A DNA stretch of 64,000 nt from an uncultured Flavobacteriales bacterium (GCA_946480815.1 CAMLLB010000011.1:1-64000); one strand, 5' to 3'; shown: positions 1 through 9,394, counted from the stretch's first letter. The notes: a model not told the origin generated them from the letters alone. Numbers and translations: made by a program.

Positions 1-3000
1 TACTATTCGGACTTTGGCAACCCGCAGCACTTACCACTTTACAAGTATAAGTGCCTGCAGCAGAAACGGTAATGGATTGAGTCGTTGCACCGGTCGACCA
101 TAAATAACTTGTTCCGGTTGTTGATGTTAAAGTAACTGATCCGCCTGAACAAAGTGCAGTTGCACCACCAGCCGTAATGGTCGGCGCTGAAGGTGTCGGG
201 TTAACGGTAACAGTTGTAGCAGCACTTGCAGCACTTTGACAACCTGCTGCATTCGTAACCTGAACAGTATAGGTTCCGGCAGTTGTTGCTGTGATGGATT
301 GTGTCGTGGCTCCATTCGACCACAAGTAAGAAGTTCCTGCGGTTGAAGTTAAACTTACGGAACCTCCTGAACAAAATGTTGTTGCACCACCTGCTGTAAT
401 ACTTGGCGCTGCAGGTGTAGAATTCACAGTAACAGTTGTAGCAGCGCTTGCTGTACTTTGACAACCTGCCGCATTCGTAACCTGAACAGTATAGGTTCCG
501 GCAGTTGTTGCTGTGATGGATTGAGTTGTAGCACCATTCGACCACAAATAAGATGTTCCTGCTGATGATGTCAACGTTACGGAACCTCCGGTACAGAAAG
601 TTGTTGCTCCGCCCGCAGTAACTGTTGGAGTTGCAGGAACAGCATTTACTGTTACATAGTTCGTCATTGTTGTTGTATTCGACCCCGAACCATTTGTAGC
701 AGTTAGAACCACATTATACGTTCCTGCTGTTGCATAAGTCACCGTAGGGTTTGCGGCTGTAGAAGTGCTCGGAGTTCCACCCGGGAAAGACCAGGAGTAA
801 GATGTTGGAGACCCGGTTGATGTATTCGTGTATGCAATGCTTTGTCCGGCACAAACAGTACTTGAAGCGGTTGTAAAGCTTGGAGTCGGAGGTGTCGTTG
901 CAACAACCCCGGTTACATTGATATTATCTACATACAGGTTATTTCCATACCCTGACAAATTTTTGAATGCAATGATCACATTCGCCTGTCCGATATATGG
1001 TGTCAGGTCAATCGTTTCCGTTCTCCATTGCGCAGCGGTTGGAACGAATGCCGATGTAGTTGCAATTGCAGTTGCAAGGGTCGTACTTGATTTCGAATAA
1101 ACACTGGTAAAGCTCGAGCCGCAGTTCGTAGAAACCAATACTTCCAATCCATCATAATTTGCCGCATCATACGGAGCGTATGCCACATCAAAAGTTATTT
1201 GAGCAGATGCAAGGCCTGTAAACGCAAGTGCTTTCAATCGCACCACGTCATCATCAGCATCGTTGTAAGCGAAATTATTGAACCACATGGAATTTCCTGC
1301 TGTTGGAGCAAGGCCAACCGTGGTTGATCTTGCCCAGGATGTCGGAGAAGCATTGTTATTGATTAACGACCATCCTGTAGGAACGAAAGGTGCGGTTGTG
1401 AATCCTTCATTCAAAGGTAAAGCAGTTGCCGTTGATGCAACTACGGTAATGTATGCATTTTTTGTTTCCGTATCAGATCCGTTTGCATTCGTTGCGACCA
1501 ATGTTACAGCATATGTTCCGGCAGTGTTATAAGTAACCGTCGGGCTTGTTGCAGTAGACGTACCAGGTGTTCCACCCGCGAAAGTCCAGGCATACGAAGT
1601 TGCATAAGTTGACAAATTGGTAAAAGTCACTGAAGAACCCTGACAAATGGTTGTTTGAGCTGCTGAAAAATCCGCAACAGGTGGAGTTACTATCCCCAAA
1701 CCATTCAATGTAAAATTGTACGTTCCTTCATCACAGTCATTCGTAGCGAACTGAACGTTTCCAGTAAAGTTCCCGGCTGCATTCGGAGTGAATGTTACGG
1801 TAAATGTAGTCGTTGCACCAGGTGTAACCGTTGTAGTTCCAAAACCTGTTCCCAATGCAAAACCGGTTCCGGTTACTGTGATCGGATTGGTCAAAGTCAA
1901 ATTGGTTGTCCCGGTATTGGTAATGGTGAAAGTTGCCGTAGTTGTTGCCCCTGATAAGGTATTTGCATAATTATAATAACCTCCATCTAGGACATCTGTG
2001 CTTGAAGCATCCACTTGAATTTCTCCCGGAGTCGTTCCTTCGAATTTCACATTATCAATGAAAATGTTATTTCCATTATTGGAAACTGCTCTGAAACGGA
2101 AACGGATATTGTCTGAAGCCGCAGAAACATAAGACATCAAATCGATGGTTTCCGTCCTCCAATCGGTAGCAACTGTCGGGAAATATTCAGTAGCCAACAC
2201 AGTTGCGTTCTGATACAAGAATGGACTTACATTCCCGGTCTTGTTGTATACATTTGTCCAGGTAGCTCCACAATCGGTGGAAATCTGTACAATCAGCTGA
2301 TCATTGGAAGTCGAAGTTCTTTTTCTATAAGCTACATCGAATTTCAATGTTGCGGCAGTTGCATTACATGGTAACAGGAAAACCGGTGTATACAGGTCTT
2401 CGTTTGAAGTTGAACCGTTTCCATAACATGGAACTTGTGCAATATTATTAGTAAATGTTCCGGTAGAAGACATTCCTGAAGCCGGCGACCATTTGAAACA
2501 ATCCCCGTTTGTGTTATCAATTCGCCATCTTACATCCGGTGGAAATGACTGAGTTTCGAAATCTTGTGTATAGTTCGGCATGATCCCGTTGGAAACCACA
2601 AAATCAATCCCCGAAGTATCATAAACCGTATATGGGTCCGCAATTCCGTTAGGCAATGTAGAGTACGCCCTGAATGAATGTGTACCCAAAGTGGCAGTAA
2701 ACGTTGGTAAAGCAACAGTTGCTGTGGAATTTGGTGTTAAGTTTCCAGTCCAACTGAATGTTACTGCAGTTCCGTTATCAACCTTGTATGAAATCGTTGC
2801 CGATGTCAGGTTATTGGAACCACGGTTTTTTAATTGAACGCTTGGAGTAATTGCTCCTGCACAATTATCACCTACCGGTGCAAAAACATCTGTAATAGAA
2901 GCATCACTTGGATTTGGAGGAGTACATGCGTCGGAATTTATTAATAAAACCCGCATTGGAGAACCTTCCAGAACCGCACGCATGCGTTGCTTTTGATCAT

Positions 3001-4009
3001 TTGTAAAGACATTCATACACCCATCATCGGTGTAATCCATGTAATTTTCAATCATATCCACACCGGCATCCGGAGCTGCGGTACATGAATTCGTCCCGCT
3101 TGGACAGCCATAATTTGCTGCCGCTGCTTCAGGTGTATCATTACAATAATCATCTACTGTGCATCCTCCATCGCCCCAAATGTGACGCAAACCTAACCAG
3201 TGACCAATCTCATGTGTTGCAGTTCGTCCTTCATTGTAAGGGCCTGGAAAACCCGTAACAGCACTTTTTCCGATTGAGTTATATAAAAACACTACACCAT
3301 CAGTTGCTACTGCCGGAGAAGCACAGCCCATTCCGCCGATTGGAGATTGCGGAAACTGTGCATATCCAAGAATTCCTCCGCTAATATCGCATAGCCAAAT
3401 ATTCATGTATTTATCCGGAGACCAGCCTCTTGTAGCTGTGGGAACACCACCGTTATAGGTATATGTTTTAATCGTTGCATCGATATAAGCTGTGCTGAAA
3501 GGAGGAGCCGTAAACCCGGCTGTTGTACGATTGATCCGGTTTACTCCATCTTCCCCGCCTGGAAAAGCGGAACCATCCGGTCTTCTTTTAGCTAAACAGA
3601 ATTCAATTTGTGTATCGGCACCAACGGGATTGGTATTCCATCCGTTAGAACCGAATATTCTTCTGAAATCCTCGTTTAGGACATCAATTTGTGATTGAAT
3701 TGCCGCATAACTCACATTACTTGCTGTACCAACAGCTTCTCCGTTGTGGATAACGTGAACAACAACAGGAATCTGGTAGACCCCGCCGATAATTTTCCCT
3801 GCAGCCATATTTGCGGCAAGTTCGGATTGAATCCATTGTTCAAATTGTTGTGCTGATTCCAATTCCGGGTGATTTGCGTGCAGGATTGCATCATTTTCAT
3901 CCGTGTAGCACCGAACGACTCCGTTTGTTTGAGCGAATACCCCATTAAAGAGTACCGAAAAAAACAAACATGCGAAGAGGGCACGTAGTTTTACTCCGTT
4001 AGTTTTCAT
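1..4009 (-). CDS. Secreted M43-family zinc metalloprotease with PKD and Ig-like repeats (3' end beyond window)
   Basis: Open frame from ATG at 4009 to the left edge without a stop, giving the first 1336 residues; the C-terminus is missing. A signal peptide (MKTNGVKLRALFACLFFS..., ending about VFAQ) starts it. The zinc site HEIGHWLGLRH is at residues 266-276 and a Met-turn NYMDY around 322-326, which fit the M43 (pappalysin/cytophagalysin) family. After it come a CARDB-like segment (about 360-440), two jelly-roll segments of the choice-of-anchor J kind (about 480-650 and 870-1030), an ASH/choice-of-anchor D-like domain (about 675-770), two PKD domains (about 775-855 and 1040-1120) and at least three 74-residue Ig-like repeats (about 1117 onward). 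Known M43 proteins of this architecture are secreted, often through T9SS; the sorting domain would lie outside the window. Probably a surface or extracellular protease. Domain borders are estimated by eye. Confidence 0.9.
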   Translation of the reverse strand, partial: MKTNGVKLRALFACLFFSVLFNGVFAQTNGVVRCYTDENDAILHANHPELESAQQFEQWIQSELAANMAAGKIIGGVYQIPVVVHVIHNGEAVGTASNVSYAAIQSQIDVLNEDFRRIFGSNGWNTNPVGADTQIEFCLAKRRPDGSAFPGGEDGVNRINRTTAGFTAPPFSTAYIDATIKTYTYNGGVPTATRGWSPDKYMNIWLCDISGGILGYAQFPQSPIGGMGCASPAVATDGVVFLYNSIGKSAVTGFPGPYNEGRTATHEIGHWLGLRHIWGDGGCTVDDYCNDTPEAAAANYGCPSGTNSCTAAPDAGVDMIENYMDYTDDGCMNVFTNDQKQRMRAVLEGSPMRVLLINSDACTPPNPSDASITDVFAPVGDNCAGAITPSVQLKNRGSNNLTSATISYKVDNGTAVTFSWTGNLTPNSTATVALPTFTATLGTHSFRAYSTLPNGIADPYTVYDTSGIDFVVSNGIMPNYTQDFETQSFPPDVRWRIDNTNGDCFKWSPASGMSSTGTFTNNIAQVPCYGNGSTSNEDLYTPVFLLPCNATAATLKFDVAYRKRTSTSNDQLIVQISTDCGATWTNVYNKTGNVSPFLYQNATVLATEYFPTVATDWRTETIDLMSYVSAASDNIRFRFRAVSNNGNNIFIDNVKFEGTTPGEIQVDASSTDVLDGGYYNYANTLSGATTTATFTITNTGTTNLTLTNPITVTGTGFALGTGFGTTTVTPGATTTFTVTFTPNAAGNFTGNVQFATNDCDEGTYNFTLNGLGIVTPPVADFSAAQTTICQGSSVTFTNLSTYATSYAWTFAGGTPGTSTATSPTVTYNTAGTYAVTLVATNANGSDTETKNAYITVVASTATALPLNEGFTTAPFVPTGWSLINNNASPTSWARSTTVGLAPTAGNSMWFNNFAYNDADDDVVRLKALAFTGLASAQITFDVAYAPYDAANYDGLEVLVSTNCGSSFTSVYSKSSTTLATAIATTSAFVPTAAQWRTETIDLTPYIGQANVIIAFKNLSGYGNNLYVDNINVTGVVATTPPTPSFTTASSTVCAGQSIAYTNTSTGSPTSYSWSFPGGTPSTSTAANPTVTYATAGTYNVVLTATNGSGSNTTTMTNYVTVNAVPATPTVTAGGATTFCTGGSVTLTSSAGTSYLWSNGATTQSITATTAGTYTVQVTNAAGCQSTASAATTVTVNSTPAAPSITAGGATTFCSGGSVSLTSTAGTSYLWSNGATTQSITATTAGTYTVQVTNAAGCQSAASAATTVTVNPTPSAPTITAGGATALCSGGSVTLTSTTGTSYLWSTGATTQSITVSAAGTYTCKVVSAAGCQSPNS
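2..660 (-). repeat. Tandem 222-bp coding repeats (74-residue Ig-like units)
   Basis: The same reading, recognisable by the string atggatt at 72, 294 and 516, recurs at exactly 222 bases, so three repeats stay in frame in the M43 protease. The units at about 220-440 and 440-660 are nearly identical at DNA level (the stretch around 'cctgaacagtataggttcc' is unchanged), which points to recent duplication or gene conversion. More copies may lie beyond position 1. Confidence 0.9.
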
Positions 4010-4165
4010 AAAAGCAGTTTTTTCATTTTCGAATAAGGCCCAAATGGAAATAATTGATTTTGAGCACTTGATTCTAGTTTTAGCGTTCCAATAATACTAA
4101 AAAAAATGAATAACGGGCTTTCAATGTTTAAAAATTTAACATTGATTTATCAACGATTAGTTCGC

Positions 4166-4516
4166 TCATTCAAACATATCTCCCAACATATTTTCTCCCG
4201 CCTGAACAATGAAAGACACTCCCTTTTTCTCACCACGAATTGCAGCAATCAGCCCTATTAACCAACAAATAAAAAGTGCAAGAGATAAAATATTAATGGC
4301 AAATGCCCCGAAGTAAGGAATGAAAAAAAAGATGGTGTCCAGGATACTTACCGCAGCCCCGAGTAACATCAGTACCAACATTTGTCGTAAGTGAAATGCT
4401 GTGAATATTCTCTCCTCAGCTTCCAAAGAAGAGACCCTGGTTAGTGAAATAATCCAACCGATCAAGGTGCAATACGCTACTATTGCTGAGGTTTTATCAA
4501 GAGATTTTGAATTCAT
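4166..4516 (-). CDS. Small membrane protein, DUF4870-like
   Basis: A 116-residue protein with about three hydrophobic segments (around residues 10-26, 46-65, 70-95), ending in a soluble tail. The spacing of a short N-terminal helix, the motif AFHLRQ between helices, and the pattern of helices resemble the DUF4870/Tic20-like group of small inner-membrane proteins, whose function is unknown. It stands alone between the M43 protease and ftsY, with 92 bases to the ftsY stop and no clear terminator. The family assignment is tentative. Confidence 0.65.
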   Translation of the reverse strand: MNSKSLDKTSAIVAYCTLIGWIISLTRVSSLEAEERIFTAFHLRQMLVLMLLGAAVSILDTIFFFIPYFGAFAINILSLALFICWLIGLIAAIRGEKKGVSFIVQAGENMLGDMFE

Positions 4517-4608
4517 ACCAATACTAACTGATATGAATTTACGATCTTAAACTATGAATTCAGTTACAAAATTCGCAGATTGCCGGTTTTAGTGATTGGT
4601 TTTCACAT

Positions 4609-5565
4609 TTATTCACCAAAAATAGAGGCAACAAATTCTTCTTTATGGAAAACCTGCAAGTCTTCAATCCCTTCTCCAACTCCGATAAATCGTACAGGAA
4701 TGCTCATTTGGTCTGAAATTCCGATTACGACACCACCTTTCGCAGTGCCGTCCAGTTTGGTAATGATCAACCCTGTTAACGATGTTGCCAAAGCAAATTG
4801 TTTTGCTTGTTCGAAGGCATTTTGACCTGTTGAACCATCCAATACCAATAAGATTTCATGCGGTGCGTCCGGAACAACTTTTTCCATCACGCGCTTAATT
4901 TTGGAAAGCTCGTTCATGAGGTTTACTTTATTGTGTAACCTTCCGGCGGTATCGATAATGACCACATCGGCTCCCTGGGCTTTCGCCGAGCTCAAAGCAT
5001 CAAAAGCCACAGATGCTGGATCCGCTCCCATTCCTTGCTGAACAATCGGAACACCGACACGCTCCGACCAAATGATCAATTGATCTACAGCAGCAGCGCG
5101 GAAAGTATCGGCAGCTCCAAGAACTACTTTCTTACCCGATTTTTTAAATTGATTCGCCAGTTTTCCGATGGAAGTGGTTTTCCCTACTCCATTGACACCA
5201 ACTACCATAATTACATGTGGATTCCCATTATGATCGGGAATGTTGTATTCGCTTGGCCCGTCACTGTCATTTTCAGACAACAAAGCAGCAATCTCTTCTT
5301 TGAGAACTTTATTGAGTTCATCCGTACCGACATATTTATCCCTGGAAACACGCTCATTGATCCGATCAATGATCTTCAAAGTCGTGTTTACACCCACATC
5401 GGAACTAATCAGAATTTCTTCCAATTCATCCAGTACCTCATCATCAACGCGTGATTTACCTACCAGTGAACGCGTTAATTTACCAAAAAAACTTTCTTTT
5501 GTTTTTTCAAGTCCTTTATCAAGTGTTTCTTTGTTTTCCTTCGAAAACCAACCAAATAATGCCAT
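4609..5565 (-). CDS. ftsY: Signal recognition particle receptor FtsY
   Basis: A 318-residue SRP-type GTPase. The short N-terminal region lacks the long acidic A domain of enterobacterial FtsY, as usual in Bacteroidota. G motifs are visible: P-loop GVNGVGKT at 123-130, DTFRAAA at 153-159, DTAGR at 205-209, TKLDG at 269-273, and a C-terminal GVGEGIEDL. It docks ribosome-nascent chain complexes carrying the SRP at the inner membrane. It is the last gene of the conserved run cinA-rpmB-rpmG-DUF4295-ftsY, but a terminator hairpin separates it from DUF4295 and a -7-like box lies four bases before its ATG, so it probably has its own promoter. Confidence 0.97.
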   Translation of the reverse strand: MALFGWFSKENKETLDKGLEKTKESFFGKLTRSLVGKSRVDDEVLDELEEILISSDVGVNTTLKIIDRINERVSRDKYVGTDELNKVLKEEIAALLSENDSDGPSEYNIPDHNGNPHVIMVVGVNGVGKTTSIGKLANQFKKSGKKVVLGAADTFRAAAVDQLIIWSERVGVPIVQQGMGADPASVAFDALSSAKAQGADVVIIDTAGRLHNKVNLMNELSKIKRVMEKVVPDAPHEILLVLDGSTGQNAFEQAKQFALATSLTGLIITKLDGTAKGGVVIGISDQMSIPVRFIGVGEGIEDLQVFHKEEFVASIFGE

Positions 5566-5569
5566 AGTT

Positions 5570-5577
5570 CAAAAATA
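5570..5577 (-). promoter_or_regulatory. Candidate -7 box for ftsY, four bases before the ATG
   Basis: TATTTTTG on the minus strand matches the Bacteroidota -7 consensus TAnnTTTG and is followed by AACT and the ftsY ATG. It overlaps the T-run of the upstream terminator. No clear -33 TTG is visible. If used, transcription would begin at or next to the start codon. Confidence 0.5.
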
Positions 5578-5606
5578 CAAAAACCCCGAAATAATCCGGG
5601 GTTTTA
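5578..5606 (-). terminator. Rho-independent terminator after the DUF4295 gene
   Basis: On the minus strand AAAACCCCG, an 8-base loop, then CGGGGTTTT forms a 9-bp stem followed by further Ts. It closes the rpmB-rpmG-DUF4295 transcript just before ftsY. Confidence 0.85.
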
Positions 5607-5642
5607 AAAACAATATCGAGTTTACAACTTAAAGAAATCCGG

Positions 5643-5795
5643 TTACTTACTGAACCACTCTTTTACTTTATCGTTGTGTACAATCTCTTCTTTGAATGTG
5701 AAAGAACCAGACTTCTCAGACTTAACCATCTTGATTACTTTCGTATGCTCTTTTCCTCCACCTTTTTGCAGGGATGCTACTACTTTCTTAGCCAT
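5643..5795 (-). CDS. DUF4295 small basic protein
   Basis: A 50-residue ORF starting MAKKVVASLQKGGGK and ending KVKEWFSK. This short Lys-rich family (DUF4295) is found in Bacteroidota directly after rpmG, as here (32 bases after the rpmG stop), which suggests a link to the ribosome. Its function is not established. The start is chosen by position after rpmG and by the MAKK beginning shared with its ribosomal neighbours. Confidence 0.9.
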   Translation of the reverse strand: MAKKVVASLQKGGGKEHTKVIKMVKSEKSGSFTFKEEIVHNDKVKEWFSK

Positions 5796-5827
5796 GACTT
5801 AATTTTTATAAAGAAGCTACGCTTCGA

Positions 5828-6016
5828 TTACTTAATCTCTTTGTGAACCGTGTAACGCTTCAAGATCGGATTGAATTTTTTAATCTCCAAACGATCAGGA
5901 GTGTTTTTACGATTTTTCATCGTAATGTAACGGGAAGTTCCCGCCATTCCAGATTCTTTGTGCTCAGTACACTCTAAAATAACCTGGATTCTATTTCCTT
6001 TTGCTTTCTTAGCCAT
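5828..6016 (-). CDS. rpmG: 50S ribosomal protein L33
   Basis: A 62-residue protein with the L33 pattern: [19 protein letters not shown] at the start, then [19 protein letters not shown] and a C-terminal [11 protein letters not shown]. It lacks the four zinc-binding cysteines (only one Cys), so it is the C-minus form that does not bind zinc. It sits between rpmB (47 bases upstream) and the DUF4295 gene and is probably co-transcribed with both. Confidence 0.97.
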   Translation of the reverse strand: MAKKAKGNRIQVILECTEHKESGMAGTSRYITMKNRKNTPDRLEIKKFNPILKRYTVHKEIK

Positions 6017-6063
6017 TTTCTTAATTCTTTATGATTGAACCACTTTCGTGACCGAATCAGGAT

Positions 6064-6300
6064 TTACTTTAAAAAACCTTTTTCACGTGCTTCTTTCAAA
6101 CACGCAGAAATACCTTTCTTATTAATAGTTCTCAAAGCTGACGCAGAAATCTTTAATGTAACATACATATCATCTTCTGGTACGTAGAACTTTTTCGTTA
6201 ACAAGTTCGGGTAAAACTTGCGTTTAGTTTTGCGGTTTGAGTGAGAAACATTGTTCCCTACCATTACCGACTTTCCTGTTATTTGACAAACTCGTGACAT
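6064..6300 (-). CDS. rpmB: 50S ribosomal protein L28
   Basis: A 78-residue L28 starting [20 protein letters not shown], followed by the typical [12 protein letters not shown] stretch and a basic C-terminus. It binds 23S rRNA in the large subunit. It is first in the ribosomal protein group, 67 bases after the cinA stop. Confidence 0.97.
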   Translation of the reverse strand: MSRVCQITGKSVMVGNNVSHSNRKTKRKFYPNLLTKKFYVPEDDMYVTLKISASALRTINKKGISACLKEAREKGFLK

Positions 6301-6367
6301 TGTATTTTATTTTTCCTTATTCTAAAAGCGGGTGCAAAGAAAAGCAAATTCCAACAATTAAGCAACA

Positions 6368-7624
6368 TTAATCTTGCTTTTTTTCAATATTTATTCCCAA
6401 AATTTCGCAGCGCAATAAATTTAAAGCCGTAAGTACAGTCATTTGCACCGTTCTCTGGCGATCCGTACCAAAAAGAAATTTCCGGCTGATCTTCCTATTC
6501 GGCCCGTCAATTGCAATCCAAACTGTACCAACCGGTTTTTCATCACTACCTCCAAGCGGACCGGCAATCCCTGAAACAGAAATGCACCAATCCACCCCCA
6601 GTTCCTTCTTCCCTCCTGCTGCCATTTCAAGAACAGTTTCTTCTGATACGGCACCAAAATTTTCCAGCGTTTGAGGACTTACTCCCGCCAATTTGATTTT
6701 CAGATCATTGCTATAGGTAATCAATCCTCCGAGTACATATCCCGAAGAACCGGAAATACTTGTCAGGCTAGCCATGATACCGCCACCGGTACAACTTTCG
6801 ACCGTTCCGATCGTTTGCCCGTTTTCCAATAGCAACTTGCCAACCACGTGGGCTAAAGACTCTTCTTCCTCTCCGTATAAATAAACCGGGATCATTTTTT
6901 TCAATTCCTCTCCGAAAAAGTCAACCCTGGCCTGATCTCCGCTTCCGGAACTGATCCTCAGTTTTACCATTCCCGGAGAAGGCAGGTACGCCAGGTCCAA
7001 TCCCACACTACGCAATTGATTTTCCCAATCACTTATTTTCTCAGCTAAAAATGATTCCCCGATACCCTGGGTCAAATAGGTCTTCTGAACCAGTTTTTTC
7101 AGAGGGAATTTCTTCGTTAAGCGCGGAATAACGTGTGATTCCATGAGGTATTTCATCTCATATGGAACTCCGGGCATCGATACAAAAACAGTTTCCTCCT
7201 TTTCAAACCACATTCCCGGTGCCGTTCCTTGCTCATTAAACAACACTTCACATACTTCCGGTACCATCGCCTGCATCTTATTCACTTCAAGCATCGGCCG
7301 GTTTCGTTTAATAAAGAACGATTCCACATGGTTCAGAACATGTTCATCCAGCACCAATTCCGTATCAAAATAAGCGCAAAGCACCTGTTTGGTAATGTCA
7401 TCTTTCGTTGGACCCAATCCGCCGGTAATCAAAACTACCTGACTTCTGCCCTGGGCCTCTTCCAACGCAGCAGTGATAGCTTCCCAGGTGTCCGAAATAG
7501 TTACCACATGAGAAACCTTGATTCCGTTCGCCGCCAACTGAGCACCGATCCATGAAGCATTTGTGTTAATTGTCTGTCCTATTAAAAGTTCGTCTCCGAT
7601 AGAAATTATTTCGACATTAATCAT
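6368..7624 (-). CDS. cinA: CinA-like protein / nicotinamide-nucleotide amidase
   Basis: 418 residues from ATG at 7624; a longer reading from 7648 is possible but would begin inside the promoter region, and MINVEIISIGDELLIG is the family's usual beginning. The N-terminal MoaB-like domain has TGGLGPTKDD (67-76) and MPGVPYEM (150-157). The C-terminal CinA domain has ESCTGG (276-281), which in related proteins deamidates NMN for pyridine nucleotide salvage; the N-terminal part in homologues is an ADP-ribose pyrophosphatase. It lies upstream of rpmB, a conserved Bacteroidota arrangement, and is divergent from the DUF4197 gene. Confidence 0.92.
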   Translation of the reverse strand: MINVEIISIGDELLIGQTINTNASWIGAQLAANGIKVSHVVTISDTWEAITAALEEAQGRSQVVLITGGLGPTKDDITKQVLCAYFDTELVLDEHVLNHVESFFIKRNRPMLEVNKMQAMVPEVCEVLFNEQGTAPGMWFEKEETVFVSMPGVPYEMKYLMESHVIPRLTKKFPLKKLVQKTYLTQGIGESFLAEKISDWENQLRSVGLDLAYLPSPGMVKLRISSGSGDQARVDFFGEELKKMIPVYLYGEEEESLAHVVGKLLLENGQTIGTVESCTGGGIMASLTSISGSSGYVLGGLITYSNDLKIKLAGVSPQTLENFGAVSEETVLEMAAGGKKELGVDWCISVSGIAGPLGGSDEKPVGTVWIAIDGPNRKISRKFLFGTDRQRTVQMTVLTALNLLRCEILGINIEKKQD

Positions 7625-7633
7625 GGTACTGTT

Positions 7634-7665
7634 TTTGAGCTTAGACAAAATTATTCTTAAGTTTG
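7634..7665 (+). promoter_or_regulatory. Candidate promoter for the DUF4197 gene
   Basis: TTTG at 7634-7637, 20 bases, then TAAGTTTG at 7658-7665 match the Bacteroidota -33/-7 consensus. The box lies 18 bases before the ATG at 7684. On the other strand TAATTTTG (7653-7646) may be the -7 box of cinA, so the two promoters overlap. Confidence 0.65.
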
Positions 7666-7683
7666 AACATAAAAAATTATCCC

Positions 7684-8418
7684 ATGAGAAAATTCACACG
7701 AATCTTGGCTTTAGGTACTATTATGATTGGTTTACAGGCATGTGAAACCGTAAAAGAAGTTGCCGGCACGCTAAACACTGGAACAAATACAACTCCGGCT
7801 TTAACCAATTCAGAAGTTATCTCCGGCCTGAAGGAAGCATTAACTGTCGGGATCCAAAACTCTGTGAATTTAACCTCTGTAACGGATGGTTTCCTGAAAA
7901 ACGAATCAATCCGCTTACCTTTTCCTCCGGATGCCTTGAAGGTAAAGCAAAAAGCAATGGATTGGGGATTGGGCTCCCAGGTTGAAAAATTCGAAACAAC
8001 CCTGAACAGAGCTGCAGAAGAAGCTACAAAAGAAGCACTACCTATTTTTAAGGATGCTATTTTGAATATGAGTATTTCCGATGGATTCAGTATTTTGAAC
8101 GGTGGTGACGGGGCCGCAACCCGCTTCCTGAAAGACAACACGACCTCTAAACTGGTTGCAGCGTTTTCACCAAAGGTAAAAGACGCTATCTCCAAGGTGA
8201 AATTAACGGAATACTGGAACCCGATCATTACAAAATACAACAGCGCAATGAATTTGACGGGTGGAGAAAAAATCAATCCTGATCTGAATCAATATGTGAC
8301 TGAAAGAGCTATTTCCGGATTATTCCAAATGGTGGAAAAAGAAGAAAACAAGATCCGTAAAGATCCTGCTGCACGTGTAACAGATTTGCTCAGCAAGGTA
8401 TTCGGAAGCATCAAGTAA
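7684..8418 (+). CDS. DUF4197 family lipoprotein
   Basis: 244 residues from ATG at 7684; an upstream TTG reading would start within the -7 box. MRKFTRILALGTIMIGLQAC is a lipoprotein signal with the lipobox LQAC, so the protein is expected in the periplasm-facing membrane leaflet. The rest matches DUF4197: the segment FPPDALKVKQKA, the central AEEATKEALPIFKDAI, and the C-terminal YVTERAISGLFQMVEKEE with a closing LLSKVFG. The family's function is unknown. It stands alone and is followed by an A/T-rich inverted repeat. Confidence 0.85.
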   Translation: MRKFTRILALGTIMIGLQACETVKEVAGTLNTGTNTTPALTNSEVISGLKEALTVGIQNSVNLTSVTDGFLKNESIRLPFPPDALKVKQKAMDWGLGSQVEKFETTLNRAAEEATKEALPIFKDAILNMSISDGFSILNGGDGAATRFLKDNTTSKLVAAFSPKVKDAISKVKLTEYWNPIITKYNSAMNLTGGEKINPDLNQYVTERAISGLFQMVEKEENKIRKDPAARVTDLLSKVFGSIK

Positions 8419-8439
8419 TTGAATATGTAAAATGGAGAA

Positions 8440-8525
8440 TTGAAAAGAAACTGCGCTAACGCTTGTTTTTTTTCGAAAGCTTTGATTTCTTCTTCTTTTA
8501 CATTTTTAAATTTTCAATTCTCAAT
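8440..8525. repeat. AT-rich inverted repeat between DUF4197 and nucleoside phosphorylase
   Basis: GGAGAATTGAAAA near 8442 is mirrored by TTTTCAATTCTC at about 8511-8522, enclosing about 55 bases that include GCGCTAACGC and a T-run. It may act as a terminator for the upstream gene or be one of the dispersed AT-rich repeats seen elsewhere in the window. Confidence 0.55.
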
Positions 8526-8528
8526 TAA

Positions 8529-9392
8529 ATGAAATATCCTGCATCAGAATTGGTATTGGACTCACAGGGAAATGTTTATCATTTGGGAATTTCTCCTGAT
8601 GACATTGCTCAGACTGTTTTATTGGTTGGAGATCAGGATCGTGTAGCAGCAATTTCTGCTTTCTTTGATGAGATTACACACCGATCCAAACACCGGGAAT
8701 TTGTTTGCCATACCGGAACCTATAAAGGAAGGCGTGTAACGGCACTTTCAACGGGAATCGGAACAGATAATATCGATATTGTAATCAATGAGCTGGATGC
8801 TCTGGTGAATATCGATTTGAAGAATCGCGAGAACCGTACAGAACTTACTTCGTTGAATTTGATCCGAATCGGGACTTGTGGGATCCTCCAGGCAGACATT
8901 GATGTTCACAGTTATATTTTATCGAGCCACGCAGTTGGAATTGATAATGTGGCACATTTTTACCCGATCACATTCAATGCGGAAGAACAGGCAATTGCAA
9001 GCTCATTGGATACGTTCGTGGGATTCCCTGATGAAATCACTCCTTATTGCGCGGAAGGATCGGCAATATGGACTAAAAAATTGAACGGAGACAACGTTCA
9101 TGCAGGAATTACCGTAACGAGTTCAGGATTTTATGCTCCGCAGGGAAGGTCCCTGCGTTTGGGGACAAGAACTTCCGATGTAAATGAAAAACTGGAACAA
9201 TTCGTGTTCAATCATCACCGGGTAGTTAACTTTGAAATGGAAAGTTCTGCGTTATTTGCACTGGGAAAAGCAATGGGACACGAATGCATTACCATTTGCC
9301 TGGGAATTGCGAACAGGCCCCGTATGGAATTCAGTAAAGGTTACGAGCAGGAAATGAACGGGTTGATCAGGTATGTTTTAGAGCGGATATAA
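8529..9392 (+). CDS. Nucleoside phosphorylase, uridine phosphorylase-like
   Basis: A 287-residue member of the NP-1 phosphorylase family. Visible are LLVGDQDRV near residue 32, the phosphate-site segment ALSTGIGTDN near 75, IGTCGILQ (about 117-124), and the purine/pyrimidine ribose-binding EMESSALFALG near 238. Such enzymes split uridine or related nucleosides with phosphate for base salvage. The subtype (uridine versus purine) cannot be fixed by eye. Single gene, convergent with the next lipoprotein gene (2 bases between stops). Confidence 0.88.
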   Translation: MKYPASELVLDSQGNVYHLGISPDDIAQTVLLVGDQDRVAAISAFFDEITHRSKHREFVCHTGTYKGRRVTALSTGIGTDNIDIVINELDALVNIDLKNRENRTELTSLNLIRIGTCGILQADIDVHSYILSSHAVGIDNVAHFYPITFNAEEQAIASSLDTFVGFPDEITPYCAEGSAIWTKKLNGDNVHAGITVTSSGFYAPQGRSLRLGTRTSDVNEKLEQFVFNHHRVVNFEMESSALFALGKAMGHECITICLGIANRPRMEFSKGYEQEMNGLIRYVLERI

Positions 9393-9394
9393 GA

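Noticed and set aside
201..545. Open frames in other registers within the 1-4009 region
   Set aside because: They overlap the long open M43 protease frame; the periodic DNA creates repeated Cys/Tyr-rich shadow frames without signal or family match.
1..660. Possible CRISPR-like array (regular repeats)
   Set aside because: The repeats are 222 bp, fully coding and in frame; there are no short direct repeats with unique spacers.
5035..5454. 139-codon frame opposite ftsY
   Set aside because: Antisense shadow of an unmistakable GTPase.
7677..8276. 199-codon open frame opposite the DUF4197 gene
   Set aside because: No signal or family; the plus-strand frame has a clear lipoprotein signal, family pattern and promoter.
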